A program made the position numbers and the translations under genes. The notes below the pieces were generated by a model, which did not search any database, was not told the DNA's origin, and was given only the letters and a program-made list of their open reading frames with translations. DNA of 64,000 nt from Saussurea involucrata (Eukaryota > Streptophyta > Magnoliopsida > Asterales > Asteraceae), in contig CM066320.1 in NCBI GenBank assembly GCA_033807775.1, positions 179,338,784 through 179,402,783 of the forward strand, in the 5' to 3' direction. Positions 11,777 through 22,900 of the stretch are shown in pieces; positions within the stretch are counted from its first letter, which is position 1; the number at the start of each line of letters is the position of its first letter.

Positions 11777-12495
11777 TGTTGGGAACTGAAAATGAGCTAA
11801 GTATGGATAGTGCTGCTAGTCCATGATTTCTACTGCTAAGTCTACATTAATACTGCCAGAAGAAAGTTAATACTGCTGGGCAAGGTTACTACTGCTAGAC
11901 AAGGTTAGTACTGCTAGACCAAATTACTACTGCAAGACAAGGTTAGTACTGCTAGACCAAATTACTACTGCAAGACATGGTTTAGTACTGCTGAGCTGAG
12001 ATACTACTGCTAGAAGACTGTGAAGGTTAATACTGCTGAAGGGTCGTTAATGCTGCTAAGTCAAATCATTGTTAATACTGCTGAGTAGATATGTATGGTA
12101 TGAGAAGATAAAGAAGGAAAGTTGAAGATAAGCATGGAAGTATATTTTGAAGATCGTTTTATTCTTAGTAGTTATCTTGTACTTATTCTGTTATATATAT
12201 AGATAGCTATTAGGGTTTTAAAAGAAAGAACAGTTTTTAAAAAGTTTGTTTAGCCATTCAGAGAGAATTAACCTCAAGATCGTAGATCCTATTTCTAGAG
12301 AAGTAGAAGTCGTCTTGGTGAGATCTGTTCATCAAGATTGAGGTTTGGTGTAAAGCTTGTGAGTAATACAGTTTGATATATACAGTGTGTTGAATTCTAT
12401 TGATTGTTCTTTAATTGATTTAGAGTTCTATTCCGCAAGATTCTCTAAATTCTGTTTCTAAGAAGTTTAATTCTTGTTAAGATTCGATCCTGACA
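11777..12495 (+). repeat. Element B 5' LTR (719 bp)
   Basis: It begins TGTTGGGAAC and ends CCTGACA. Its first 300 bp hold about fourteen TACTGC-type motifs (ttaatactgct, ttactactgct, ttagtactgct). The rest holds a likely leader with tctctaaattctg near the 3' end. The TGGTATCAGAGC primer site follows at 12498-12509. Confidence 0.93.
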
Positions 12496-12497
12496 AG

Positions 12498-12509
12498 TGG
12501 TATCAGAGC
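12498..12509 (+). promoter_or_regulatory. Primer-binding site, element B
   Basis: TGGTATCAGAGC, complementary to the 3' end of initiator tRNA-Met, lies two bases after the LTR. The gag ATG follows only 28 bp later, so there is almost no leader. Confidence 0.9.
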
Positions 12510-12537
12510 TTGTGTTTCTTAGAAGTCTACAATCATT

Positions 12538-14181
12538 ATGGAAAATTCTATTGAATCAAACAGTACTTTTGATTGGAGTGATCAAGCAGAAGAGGCAATT
12601 CAGAATCAAGCTCTTATGGCAGAAGTATCTGATATTCCCACTGAGGTACAATCTAAACTCTGTTCTCAAGCTTGCATTGATGCTATTAAAAGATATAGGG
12701 ATCACAATCAGGGTATGTGTGATAACCTTAAGAGGCTAGAGAAAGATGTGAAAGATTATGTTAGGATTGTAGAAAGGTTTGAGGAACAGATTAGAGCTTT
12801 TCAAGCTAATGAACTTCAACACCACTATGATACTAACTATTGGAAGTGGGAGAAGAATGAGTATGAGATTAAGCTGAAAGTGTCTGGGGAGGAGTATGAG
12901 AAATTAAAAGAAGAGCTTAAGAAGGTTAAACTTGATGTTGAAAAGTTTACCTGTGCTTCTAAAACCATGGATACCATCATTAAGGCTCAAATCCATGACA
13001 AGATGAAAGTAGGGATAGGGTACAATGCCACACCTCCACCCTACAATAACAACTACATACCCCCTAAGTCTGATTTGTTAGAGACCAAGGATAGGAAGGA
13101 TCCTGAATTAAAGATTAATATAGATCCTTGTGAAGAAGAAGTAGTAGTTAAGGATAAAACAGAGAAGGAAGAATCTAAGAAGAATAAGAGTGTTAGTAGT
13201 AAGGTTCCCTTAGACAATGAAATTGTGACCAATGAGAAAGATGGAAATCCTTGGGGAAAGAACAATGAGATCAAAAGGACTGAAAAGGAAAAGGGAGTTC
13301 ATTACACACAGACCACAGTTGTGAACTCCAATACTTGTAAACAGTGTTCTTGCAGGAAATCTAAAGAGAACAAGCCCCAAAAACATGATAATCAGAGGGG
13401 AAATCAAAGGAACTGGAATAACCAGTGGGCTATGAGACAAGGAGTTGATCTGAACAGAATTAACAGGCCAAAACCTTGTTTCATCTGTGGTAAGCTAAAT
13501 CATTTAGCCAAACACTGTTATTTCAATCCTGTTAACCAAAGGTTTAATGCTCAAAGATCTTTTCAAAAACCTGGTGGTTACAGAAAGAATGGTGGCTATA
13601 AAAAGTCTGTGAGGAAAGTTGTGGCAAAGAAACAAGATAAACCCAAAAGCCACATAAAGAAAACGACTGAAAAGGAATGTGGTACTATGTGGGTTCCAAA
13701 AGGCACTAAAAACAATACTGCTGCTAGCAGTGTTAGTACTGCTAACACTGTTAGTACTGCTTCAAAAGTTGGTGCTGCTAGCAGTGTTAATACTGCTAGT
13801 AATCATTCCAAAGTTAGTGTTGCTAGCAATGTTAGTGCTGCTAACACTTTTAGTGCTTCTTCTTCAGATAGTACTACTGCTAGCAGTGTTAACTCTGTTA
13901 ATACTGCTTCTAGCAGTGTTAACTCTGTTAATACTGCTACCTCTGTTAGTACTGCTGATACTGCTGCTAACAATACTGCTGCTTCCAGTATTAGTACTGC
14001 TAGCACTGTTAGTACTTCTGAGGTTAATACTGCTTCTAGTGCTGCTACACCAATAATTTTGACAAAGTACTCCAGTACTGCAGTACCTAAATTTGAAAAT
14101 CTCATCAAAACCAAGTGCAAGTACTTTGATGAGCAAGGGAGACCCAAGACCACTTCGGCTTGGGTTCCCAATAAAAACTAA
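12538..14181 (+). CDS. Element B gag-like protein with CCHC knuckle and Ser/Thr/Ala repeat tail
   Basis: This 547-residue ORF starts MENSIESN directly after the primer site. Residues about 60-150 are a charged coiled-coil candidate, and 190-260 are Lys/Glu-rich. A retroviral-type zinc knuckle is intact (C314, C317, H322, C327; CFICGKLNHLAKHC), followed by a basic stretch. I see no typical Copia capsid (UBN2-like) region. Residues about 398-510 are Ser/Thr/Ala/Val/Asn repeats encoded by the AGTACTGCT/AATACTGCT motif that fills the rest of the element. The tail returns to a normal gag end (TTSAWVPNKN) matching the WVPK ends of gag in A and C. Probable role: RNA binding and packaging. The frame is intact. 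Confidence 0.85.
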   Translation: MENSIESNSTFDWSDQAEEAIQNQALMAEVSDIPTEVQSKLCSQACIDAIKRYRDHNQGMCDNLKRLEKDVKDYVRIVERFEEQIRAFQANELQHHYDTNYWKWEKNEYEIKLKVSGEEYEKLKEELKKVKLDVEKFTCASKTMDTIIKAQIHDKMKVGIGYNATPPPYNNNYIPPKSDLLETKDRKDPELKINIDPCEEEVVVKDKTEKEESKKNKSVSSKVPLDNEIVTNEKDGNPWGKNNEIKRTEKEKGVHYTQTTVVNSNTCKQCSCRKSKENKPQKHDNQRGNQRNWNNQWAMRQGVDLNRINRPKPCFICGKLNHLAKHCYFNPVNQRFNAQRSFQKPGGYRKNGGYKKSVRKVVAKKQDKPKSHIKKTTEKECGTMWVPKGTKNNTAASSVSTANTVSTASKVGAASSVNTASNHSKVSVASNVSAANTFSASSSDSTTASSVNSVNTASSSVNSVNTATSVSTADTAANNTAASSISTASTVSTSEVNTASSAATPIILTKYSSTAVPKFENLIKTKCKYFDEQGRPKTTSAWVPNKN

Positions 14182-14195
14182 TTGATTTATCAGAT

Positions 14196-14489
14196 GTGCA
14201 GGGCAACCAACAGCTCAAGGGGAAGAGCATCTGGCATGTTGATAGTGGTTGCTCCAGGCACATGACAGGTAACATGGCCTGCCTCAAGAATTTCAAAAGA
14301 ATTGATGGAGGACATGTTACTTTTGGAAATAATCCTGTAGAAGGTAAGAGAAGTAGTAAAGGTGATGTGTCAGAAGGTAAGATGACATTTGAGGATTCGA
14401 CTAATGCTGCAAAGTGTAAGTGTAGTTACTACTGCCAGTGTAGAGTTACTACTGCCAGTGCAGAGTTACTACTGCTAGTGCAGAGTTAA
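14196..14489 (+). pseudogene. Element B protease stub
   Basis: After the gag stop the frame changes and encodes the Copia protease active-site block WHVDSGCSRHMTG, followed by FKRIDGGHVTFGNN. It then runs straight into the TACTGC spacer, where protease homology ends. The catalytic Asp-Ser-Gly is intact, but the domain is cut to about 60 residues and all of pol downstream is missing. It marks the 5' edge of the internal deletion. Confidence 0.8.
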
Positions 14490-14790
14490 TACTGCCCTTG
14501 CAGTTAATACTGCTAAGTAGTTAATACTGCCCTTGCAGTTAATACTGCTTTGTAGTTAATACTGCAGGTGTGGTTAATACTGCTTTGCAGTTAATACTGC
14601 TTGTGTAGTTAATACTGCTCAGCAGTTAATACTGCTTGTGCAGTTAATACTGCTTGTGTAGTTAATACTGCTCAGCAGTTAATACTGCTTGTGCAGTTAA
14701 TACTGCTTGCAGTTAATACTGCTCAGTAGTTAATACTGCTTATGTCGTTAATACTGCTTTTGTTAATTATAGGGTTAATACTGCGTATAA
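14406..14790 (+). repeat. TTAATACTGC array, spacer upstream of aORF B
   Basis: About twenty head-to-tail GTTAATACTGC units (early units GTTACTACTGC) are separated by 3-9 variable bases such as ccctt, cttgtgca and ctcagca. The array occupies the place of the deleted pol and stops 120 bp before the aORF ATG. All units face the same way, unlike the two-way motif in element A. Confidence 0.95.
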
Positions 14791-14906
14791 ATACCCTGTA
14801 AGCCCGCCTTCGCTCATAACGTCTCTTTGAACTCGATTCTCTCTCACTCTCTTTCTAACCTATTCTCCCAAGAATTTCTGTGTTTGCTCAAGGATTTTCA
14901 GATACA

Positions 14907-17711
14907 ATGGCTCAAAGAGAGTTTGTTGATGAACATAATGAGATTGCAATGCTTCAGAAGCCGAAGCAATCTGCAGGATTCCATGAAATTGTCGATTTTC
15001 TCACGTCTTCGCATATCTCCTATGCACTAACAGTGGCTCCCAAGATATTCATTAAACATCAAAAACAATTTTGGGATAATGCTACTGTGGTGACAGAAAA
15101 CGGGCAAACGGAGATTCGAACCAGGGTTTGTGATAAACCCTTGACAGTAACAGAGGAGATTATTCGCATACATCTTCAGTTGAATGATGCTTCAGGTATA
15201 TCTTCTATTCCTAATGAAGAACTCTTTTCTACCATACAAAGAATGGGGTATGAAGGCTCTATTGGTATTTTCAAAATTTTCAAGTCAAAATTCTTTTCCC
15301 AATGGAGATTTCTTGTTCATACCCTTATGCACTGCATCTCAAAGAAAACAACTGGATGGAGTGAGTTCAGCAGTACCACTGCTTATGCTCTGGTATGTTT
15401 GGCCACTTCCAGAAAGTTCAATTTCTCCCAAATGATTTTATCTGATCTTGTGTCAAACTTGGAATCCAAAAAGAGCTTTTACATGTATCCAAGGTTTGTG
15501 CAAGAAGTTATTAACAAGGAATTGATGGACTTACCTCAGTTTACTGAGGTATATGTACCCAAATCCCCTAAAGGGAAGGTTTTTTTAAATATGAAAAGAC
15601 TTCCTAGGGACTCGGAAGGAGTTGACACACCATTGTTCTCTACAATGATGGTTGTGTCCCACCCCTCTGAAGGTATGGCATCAGGATCAAGGCCCTCATT
15701 AGATCAACCCACTGATGACCAATCCCAACCTTCCATCTCAATAAATATCCCTCAGCACATACTTCAAAAGCCCACTCCTGTTTTATCCAACAAGTTTCAA
15801 AGAAGAAAGGTGCACAAGGTTCCTTCCCTTGATATACCTACTCAGAGCCCTAAGCCTTTAAGCCCTCAGTTGGAGCATTCTCCAATTGAGAATATCAACA
15901 GGGAAACCACAAGGGTGTCTCTCAACCCCAAGAAGGTGCTCTCTAAGGAGAAGGATGAGAATATGGGTGCTAAGGCTGCCACTACTTCTGCTAGCACAGA
16001 GAAGGACAGTGGTAACATAAATAAGACCTTCCCCATGGCAACTCTAAATGAGAAATCATTAGGAGGACCCAGGTGCCAAGAAACCAAGGGGGCAGTTAGT
16101 GCTTCTGCTAGGTAGAAGGCTTCTGCTAAAACTTCCAAGGATCCCTTAAAGAAGGTAAAAACTTCTAAAAAGGGTGAGGATAGACATAACAAAGAGGAAT
16201 TGATGGCTACTTCCAGTGATCCTGTAAAGAAGGTAAACACTTCTAAACAAGGTGAGGATAGATATAACTATGTTGAATTGATGGAAACCATTGGAAATGT
16301 CAACTTGGATGTTATGGCACAGAAGAAGGAGATTGAGCAACTGAAGACTGTGGTCACCTACCAACAGTCTCAAATTGAGAAGCTCAAGAAGATGGTCACC
16401 AAGTTGTTGCACAGAAAGAAAAAGGCAAGATTTGTGCTGAGAAGAAGAATTCCAACTGATGATGCTCCCAAAAAGGGGGAGTCAGAGTCAGAATCAGAAG
16501 CAGAACTGAATATGAAGGGTCTACAAGTTGAGGGGGAGACAGTTCAGATGGAGACTGAGATGGAAATGGATAATGCACAGTTTAAGGGGGAGTCCAGTGC
16601 ACAGAATAAGGGGGAGACAGAAAAGGTGGAAGAGCTTGTTAAAGAAGCAGAAACTGTAAAGACAGCAGTAACTGAAGTTCCAAAAGAAGCAGTAACTGAA
16701 GTTCCAAAAGAAGCAGAAACTGAAGTAGCAACAGAAACTGTTAATGCTGCCGACTCTAAGCAAGCATCAGAAACAGTTAATGCTGCTCAATCTACAAAGA
16801 AAGCAGTAACAGAGACAGAAGCTGAAACAGTAACAGAGAAGCTTACAGTAGAAGAAGTGGAGGTTGCAGAGGCTTTAATCAAAGCCAAACATGATACACC
16901 TCCAACTGCCAAGAAACAGGAAGAAACTAAGGATGCAAAGATGGTTTTCAGCAGAAAGAGAACAAAGTCTGTGGCTACTAAAAAGAAGTGTGTAAAGAAG
17001 CAAAGGGTAGAACCTGTTGAGAAACCAGTGGTAGAAGAGAAAGAAAAGGAAGAAGTTGCCAAGGATGAAGGACAAGGAGATAGTAAGACAGGTCAATCCA
17101 GTAATGCACAATCACTTAGCAATGAACAATGTGACTTGTACATCACTATGGTTGATACTGAACCAATCAAAGTGACTCCATTAGATTCAAAACCTCCTGA
17201 AATCAGTCACTGGGATACTTTGATAGATGAGAGAAAGGAGTATATCAGACTCAAGAGAGCTGATGAGCAGTTTGAAGTCTACAGAACATGGGGACAAGTT
17301 ATAAGAAGATGCTCAAGATCTGACTTGGAAGAGATGTTCAAAGTAGGCATGCAGATCTATGGTAACATGTTGACAGAAAGAGGTATGTCTATCACAAAGA
17401 TGGTGTTAGAATACCTATGCCTAATGTTCAGACCAGAAGTAGTTCAGCACATAACAGCAAGACCTTTTCAAGCAGTAACCCAATGGATGCTCTATGAAAA
17501 TTGTGGAGTGTATGTTATATCAATTGACAACACATATCAGGAGTATTATCTGGTGGATGAAAGCTACAAACACTGCATGAAAAGACTGAAAGGGATGTTA
17601 CATGTAAAATTGGTCTGCAACAAAGACTCTGCTATGGGAAGATTCTTGGTAAGAAGGATTGTAAATCAGAGTCTAGGTTTAAGTCCTGATCTATGCTTAT
17701 ATGATGACTAA
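14907..17711 (+). pseudogene. Element B additional ORF (aORF), one in-frame stop
   Basis: The ATG at 14907 (MAQREFVDEHNE) opens a frame of about 934 codons broken only by a TAG at 16113-16115. Residues 1-200 are a globular domain (GFHEIVDFLTSSHISYAL, QFWDNATV, WRFLVHTLMHCI, FYMYPRFVQEVI) homologous to the first domain of aORFs A and C. A coiled coil follows (EIEQLKTVVTYQQSQIEKLK), then a basic cluster, an acidic repeat region (EVPKEAVTEVPKEAETEV), a second basic cluster (SRKRTKSVATKKKCVKK) and a conserved C-terminal domain (about 17190-17700). GGGGGAG tracts occur within its coding sequence. Function unknown; the basic clusters suggest nuclear entry or nucleic-acid contact (inference). Readthrough or a two-protein product is possible. 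Confidence 0.78.
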
Positions 17712-17755
17712 GTTTTGGTAGCATCATTTGAAGAACTTGACTTTTTTTCCTAAAA

Positions 17756-17773
17756 GTCAAGTTAGGGGGAGAT
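17756..17773 (+). promoter_or_regulatory. Polypurine tract, element B
   Basis: The tract TTAGGGGGAGAT lies immediately before the 3' LTR start TGTTGGG at 17774, as expected for plus-strand priming. It fixes the plus-strand orientation of the element. Confidence 0.85.
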
Positions 17774-18491
17774 TGTTGGGAACTGAAAATGAGCTAAGTA
17801 TGGATAGTGCTGCTAGTCCATGATTTCTACTGCTAAGTCTACATTAATACTGCCAGAAGAAAGTTAATACTGCTGGGCAAGGTTACTACTGCTAGACAAG
17901 GTTAGTACTGCTAGACCAAATTACTACTGCAAGACAAGGTTAGTACTGCTAGACCAAATTACTACTGCAAGACATGGTTAGTACTGCTGAGCTGAGATAC
18001 TACTGCTAGAAGACTGTGAAGGTTAATACTGCTGAAGGGTCGTTAATGCTGCTAAGTCAAATCATTGTTAATACTGCTGAGTAGATATGTATGGTATGAG
18101 AAGATAAAGAAGGAAAGCTGAAGATAAGCATGGAAGTATATTTTGAAGATCGTTTTATTCTTAGTAGTTATCTTGTACTTATTCTGTTATATATATAGAT
18201 AGCTATTAGGGTTTTAAAAGAAAGAACAGTTTTTAAAAAGTTTGTTTAGCCATTCAGAGAGAATTAACCTCAAGATCGTAGATCCTATTTCTAGAGAAGT
18301 AGAAGTCGTCTTGGTGAGATCTGTTCATCAAGATTGAGGTTTGGTGTAAAGCTTGTGAGTAATACAGTTTGATATATACAGTGTGTTGAATTCTATTGAT
18401 TGTTCTTTAATTGATTTAGAGTTCTATTCCGCAAGATTCTCTAAATTCTGTTTCTAAGAAGTTTAATTCTTGTTAAGATTCGATCCTGACA
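17774..18491 (+). repeat. Element B 3' LTR (718 bp)
   Basis: By eye it is identical to the 5' LTR except for one T fewer in gacatggttagtac and a T-to-C change in gaaagctgaag. It is followed by the second ttcct target copy. Confidence 0.93.
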
Positions 18492-18518
18492 TTCCTGTCA
18501 TTAACACGTGAAAATGAG

Positions 18519-19985
18519 TTATTGCTTCCTAAAGAAATCATCATAAAAATTTTCAAACAAAATATCAAGTTCATTAGGATTAGAATTAGAAGTGGAAGCT
18601 TGATCTTTGTTTGGCTTGGTAGACGTTGGACGGATTTGTCCAGACGCTAGTACTCTAGATATTGTGGGTTCTGTACTGCTTTGCACATAATCCATTTCTT
18701 CAGTCTCATCGAATTTGACGTTAATGTTTTCCATCACGGTTCTACAAGATTTGAAATAGACTCTGTACGCCTTTGAGGTTGACGAGTATCCGATGAAAAC
18801 GCCCTCTTTTGCCTTAGGACTGAATTTGTTCAGATTGTCCTTATCATTTAGCACGATACACCTGCACCCAAAAACACGAAAGTAGTGTATTACAGGTTTT
18901 CTATTGTTGATAATTTCATATGGTGTTTTGCCAAACCGTCGGTGTATGATTGAACGATTTTGTGTGTAGCATGCTGTTGACACATCTTCTGCCCAAAGAA
19001 ACAACGAAAGATCAGCATAGGACATCATCGTTCTGACAGCTTCAACTAGTGTACGATTTCGCCTTTCAACGACCCCGTTCTGTTGTGGTGTTCTTGCTGC
19101 AGAATATTGATGTGACACTCCTAATGACTTAAGAAAATCATCTAGAGTCTTGTTTTTAAATTCTATCCCGTTGTCTGATCGGATTGTCTGGACTGATTGT
19201 TGAAGATTCACTTGAAGTTGTTTGATTAGCGAGATAATCAACTCAGGTGTTTCATCTTTGGAACGTAGAAATTTCACCCATGTGTATCTCGAATAATCGT
19301 CAACGACAACCAACACATACCGCTTGGCACTTATACTCTTTGTCTTCATTGGCCCACAGAGATCCATATGAAGAATTTCCAAAACTTTGTGTGTACTCAA
19401 CTCAGGTTTTGGCGGATGAGGAACTCGTTTCATCTTCCCCTTCTCACAGGCGGTACAGAAGTTGTCTTTCTCAAACTTCAGAACTGGTAGACCTAGGACT
19501 AAATCACCTATCATCAGTTTTTGAATATAACGGAAATTGAGATGAGATAGTCGTTTGTGCCACAACCAGCTTTTCTCCATTGATGCTTTAGACAATAGAC
19601 ACACGTCATTCTTGGGTTTTATCTTGGATAGGTCAATGGTGTAAAAAATTGACTTTCTTGTGCCCACTAGAAGTTCATCTCCTCCTTCGGTTCGAATTGA
19701 ACATTGAGTCTTCTTGAAGTTGACTTCTAGATCTTTATCACAAAATTGACCTATGCTAAACAGATTATGTTCCAAACCTTCAACATAGTTGACCTTTGTA
19801 ATCCTGACGTTGTCTTTTACTATGTCTCCGTAACCCAGAATTGGAGAATATTGATCATTCCTAAATTTGACTCTACCACCATACTTTTCCACATAATTAT
19901 TGAGCAGCTCCTCTCTTCCAGCCATGTGTTTTGAGCAGCCCGAATCTAAATACCACACATGACTGGGCTGCAAAAAGGAAATCAA
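18519..19985 (-). CDS. Element A protease end and integrase
   Basis: The frame encodes the Copia protease active-site block (WYLDSGCSKHMAG, DSG at residues 14-16), the GAG-pre-integrase zinc domain (H143, H148, C177, C180) and integrase with D208, D271 and E307, the DD35E spacing. The integrase C-terminal region (KTPYEIINNRKPVIHYFRVFGC, GVFIGYS) follows. The frame stops at 18519 after NFYDDFFRKQ, slightly early compared with element C, because of a frameshift before the element B insertion point. Protease would mature the polyprotein and integrase would join cDNA to the genome. The gag frame ends just upstream at 19982 in a different phase, with a TTTTTGCAG tract between. Confidence 0.88.
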   Translation of the reverse strand: MISFLQPSHVWYLDSGCSKHMAGREELLNNYVEKYGGRVKFRNDQYSPILGYGDIVKDNVRITKVNYVEGLEHNLFSIGQFCDKDLEVNFKKTQCSIRTEGGDELLVGTRKSIFYTIDLSKIKPKNDVCLLSKASMEKSWLWHKRLSHLNFRYIQKLMIGDLVLGLPVLKFEKDNFCTACEKGKMKRVPHPPKPELSTHKVLEILHMDLCGPMKTKSISAKRYVLVVVDDYSRYTWVKFLRSKDETPELIISLIKQLQVNLQQSVQTIRSDNGIEFKNKTLDDFLKSLGVSHQYSAARTPQQNGVVERRNRTLVEAVRTMMSYADLSLFLWAEDVSTACYTQNRSIIHRRFGKTPYEIINNRKPVIHYFRVFGCRCIVLNDKDNLNKFSPKAKEGVFIGYSSTSKAYRVYFKSCRTVMENINVKFDETEEMDYVQSSTEPTISRVLASGQIRPTSTKPNKDQASTSNSNPNELDILFENFYDDFFRKQ

Positions 19986-22900
19986 GTGGTTTTAGGTACC
20001 CATTTGAAAATGGGTCCTTTCGGGTTAGGAGTTTCAACATGTTTGGATTTAGCATTTTTACTTTTAAAACCTCTATTATAATATCCATTTGTATAAAATC
20101 TTTTAGGACCATGGAAATTATAACCAAACCAATGAGAATAATCAGACTTGCAGATAAAATCATCCACGCCACAAGATAAACAACAAATTTGATCATGCAC
20201 TAAATTAATCAATTGTTGCATTGAATAAAGCTTGTACGGAATAACAAGTTTTTGTTTATTGCAAACATCTTGATTTCTAACAGCAGAAGCAAATTTGTTT
20301 TTCATGGAATTAAAAGCAACATGAGATGATTTTGTCTGGGCCACATCCTGTGTGGACTCCTTTATTCTCCATTTGAGTCTCGAGTTGTTTCTTATATAAC
20401 GATCTGAAATTCCAGCAAAATAAGAATCATAAGCTTTAGAATTTCGAGCTTGAAAGGACTTAGATCTGTGATTATTTTTCTTCTTTTTCGTTTTCTTTTT
20501 CTGTAATGATTGTTTAGATTTGGATTTGGAATAGTAATCATTAACATGATTTTTCTCAACAGACTTCGAAGATTCACCTTTGAATAAAGTCTTCTTAGGT
20601 TCATCTTCATTGATTAAGAAGTCAGAGTGATCTGGAAGTTTGGCACTAAAATCAAATTGAACAGCTCTTTTTTTACTTCTTTTCCTTTCTCCTCACAAGG
20701 AACCTCAATATCACAATCAGACTGACTATCCAATGAAGTGTGAAAGATACCATAAGACTTCGGATAGAGAAATTCATTTCGTTCTTTTCTAAAAGCTTTT
20801 TCCTCTTCTGTAGGAAAATATCTCTCAGGAGGAGCTTTAACAAGTTGACTTTCCAAGTTCTAAAATTCAGAATCTTCTTGGTCATCAATAATCATGCCTC
20901 TGAAGATAGTATTCCCATAAATGCCTTACACGAAGAAACATCTGAATCTGAAGAATGTTTTTCTTTTAAAGATTTCTCTTCAGATATTTCTTTATGTTTT
21001 GCTTTCATTTCTTTTAAGCCATTTGAAATAACTGTAAACATAACTTCTTTTTCAATATCGAAAGCAAGATTGTCATCATTTCTGACTTCCTCAATTTTGC
21101 TTTTTATCTTGCTTTCGAGGTCTACGAGCTTTTGTTCGAGTACCAAAGAAGGATAAAAAGTTTTTCCTTCAAAAACTGGGTTTTCACTCTCCTTAGGTTG
21201 CTCAACCGCATAGCTCTAGAAATAGTCATTAGACAAGGTTTGCTTCCAATTCCAAACCAAGGCCTTCCTATTCTCCCATTCGTAGACGAAAGGAAGTTGC
21301 ATTTTAACAGTAGTTTTTCTCTTAACCTCTTCCTCAGCCTCATGGGCTTTTTGATTAAGCCAATCGATTTTATATGTAGGATTCCAAGATGGAAGATCGA
21401 GCCATTCAAACTTGTAAAGAGTTGGAGACTTTTTCAAAGCATTTTTCAAATACTGAGGATTATCATATCCCAAGCCCCATTTTGAATTATAGTATCTAAA
21501 ATTCTTAGTTGTGTTAAAATGAATAGTCTATTCAGTCTGACCTAACTTGTACAACTTTTCTTCCAGATAACTAGCCTTCTCTGTCAACTCAGTGTTAATA
21601 TCTTTGTAAGAATGCAGTAATTGTTCAAGCTCAATCTTCTTATCTTCTGAAAGTCTTAGTTTTTCTGCCTTTTCATCCATTCTATTTCGAAAACAAGCTT
21701 GAGTTTCCTCGAATTCAGCTTGACTCTTTTTCAATCCATCACTTAAAAAATTATGTTCAATCATTAGTTGTCTTTGAGATTCGATTACTTTATGTGCTTT
21801 ATGAATTTTAGCAGTTATATCATCTAGTCTTGTTTGCAAAATTTCTTGATTTTTCATGAAGTGATTAATAGTAAAGAATTCTACCTCATGTGTCTCAGGC
21901 GCCGCATCAACTTTGGATTCCTCGCCTTCTTTGCTCATCAGACATATTTTGGCCAAGGCAGCAGTTTCATCTTCATCCTCATCGTCGGTTTCATCTAGCC
22001 AATACTCCTCTTCCACCAGCAGTGCTTTCCCAGACTCTTTCCGCTTTGCCAGCAACATCTTGTTTTTATAGTAGTCCGAATCCCGTACCTTAGGTTTCCA
22101 GCACTCCCTGGCAAAGTGGCCAGACTTTCCACAGTTATAGCAATTCTGCTCCTCGCCTTTCTTATCCACAAACTTCCTATCCTCAATCTTCATCACCCTT
22201 CTTTCCTTTCATCAAATCTTTTCCCAGTTTCTATGTGATCCTTATGCTCAAAGTTCCTGGACCCCGAGGAGTATCGTTGATTATTGGATCCAGTTTTCTT
22301 TACAAACCTCTTCTGAAAAGCTTTTGTCAGAAGGATCATGGCCTGTTTTAAGCTTTCAGCTTCATCTAAGTCACCACTGTCAATACAATCTCCCTCTAAC
22401 TCAACATTCTTCCCTTTCATAAAGTGCTTCCCAGATTTACTTGACATTAAGGCAATCAGATCACTTTCCAACTCTTCATCTAACTGCTCAGACTTTTCCC
22501 CTTTCTTCTCCTTCTTTTCTTTCTTCTCTTTCTTCTTCTTCTTTTCTCTCTTTTCATCCGCTTCATCCTCATCCTGTGTAAGCGTCTCAAACATCTCTTG
22601 TAGCTGTAGAGAAGCCAATCTAGAATGCTGTTTCATACGGTGAGCATACTTCTTCCATTCGGGCTGAAGTACACTTAAGAACTTCACATTGTTCTCAATT
22701 ATGGATTTCTTTATGCTATATCTATTCAGCTCATTTAAGATGGTTGTGAAGCGATCATAGGTGCTATCCGGTGACTCTCCTTCTTTCTGTCTAAACATTT
22801 TGTACTTATTAATCACATTAGAAGTCCTCATCTGATTTTCTACCTCTGAACCATGATAAAGTTTAATCAACTCATCAAACATGCCCTTCCCGGTGGCACT

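Larger units (their letters stand above)
11777..18491 (+). mobile_element. Element B: young non-autonomous Copia LTR element without integrase or RT
   Basis: The element is 6715 bp with matching LTRs (TGTTGGGAACTG to GATCCTGACA) and a 5-bp target duplication ttcct at 11772-11776 and 18492-18496. It inserted into element A between integrase and RT. It has a primer-binding site, a gag-like ORF with a zinc knuckle, a protease stub, a TACTGC-rich spacer, a long aORF with one stop and a GGGGGAG tract before the 3' LTR. Integrase, RT and RNase H are absent. The two LTRs show two differences by eye (one indel, one substitution), so the insertion is recent and must have been driven in trans. Confidence 0.93.

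Noticed and set aside
13679..14056. Leucine-rich ORF in the second frame of gag B
   Set aside because: It is the off-frame translation of the TACTGC repeat (L/V/T runs) and overlaps the well-supported gag frame.
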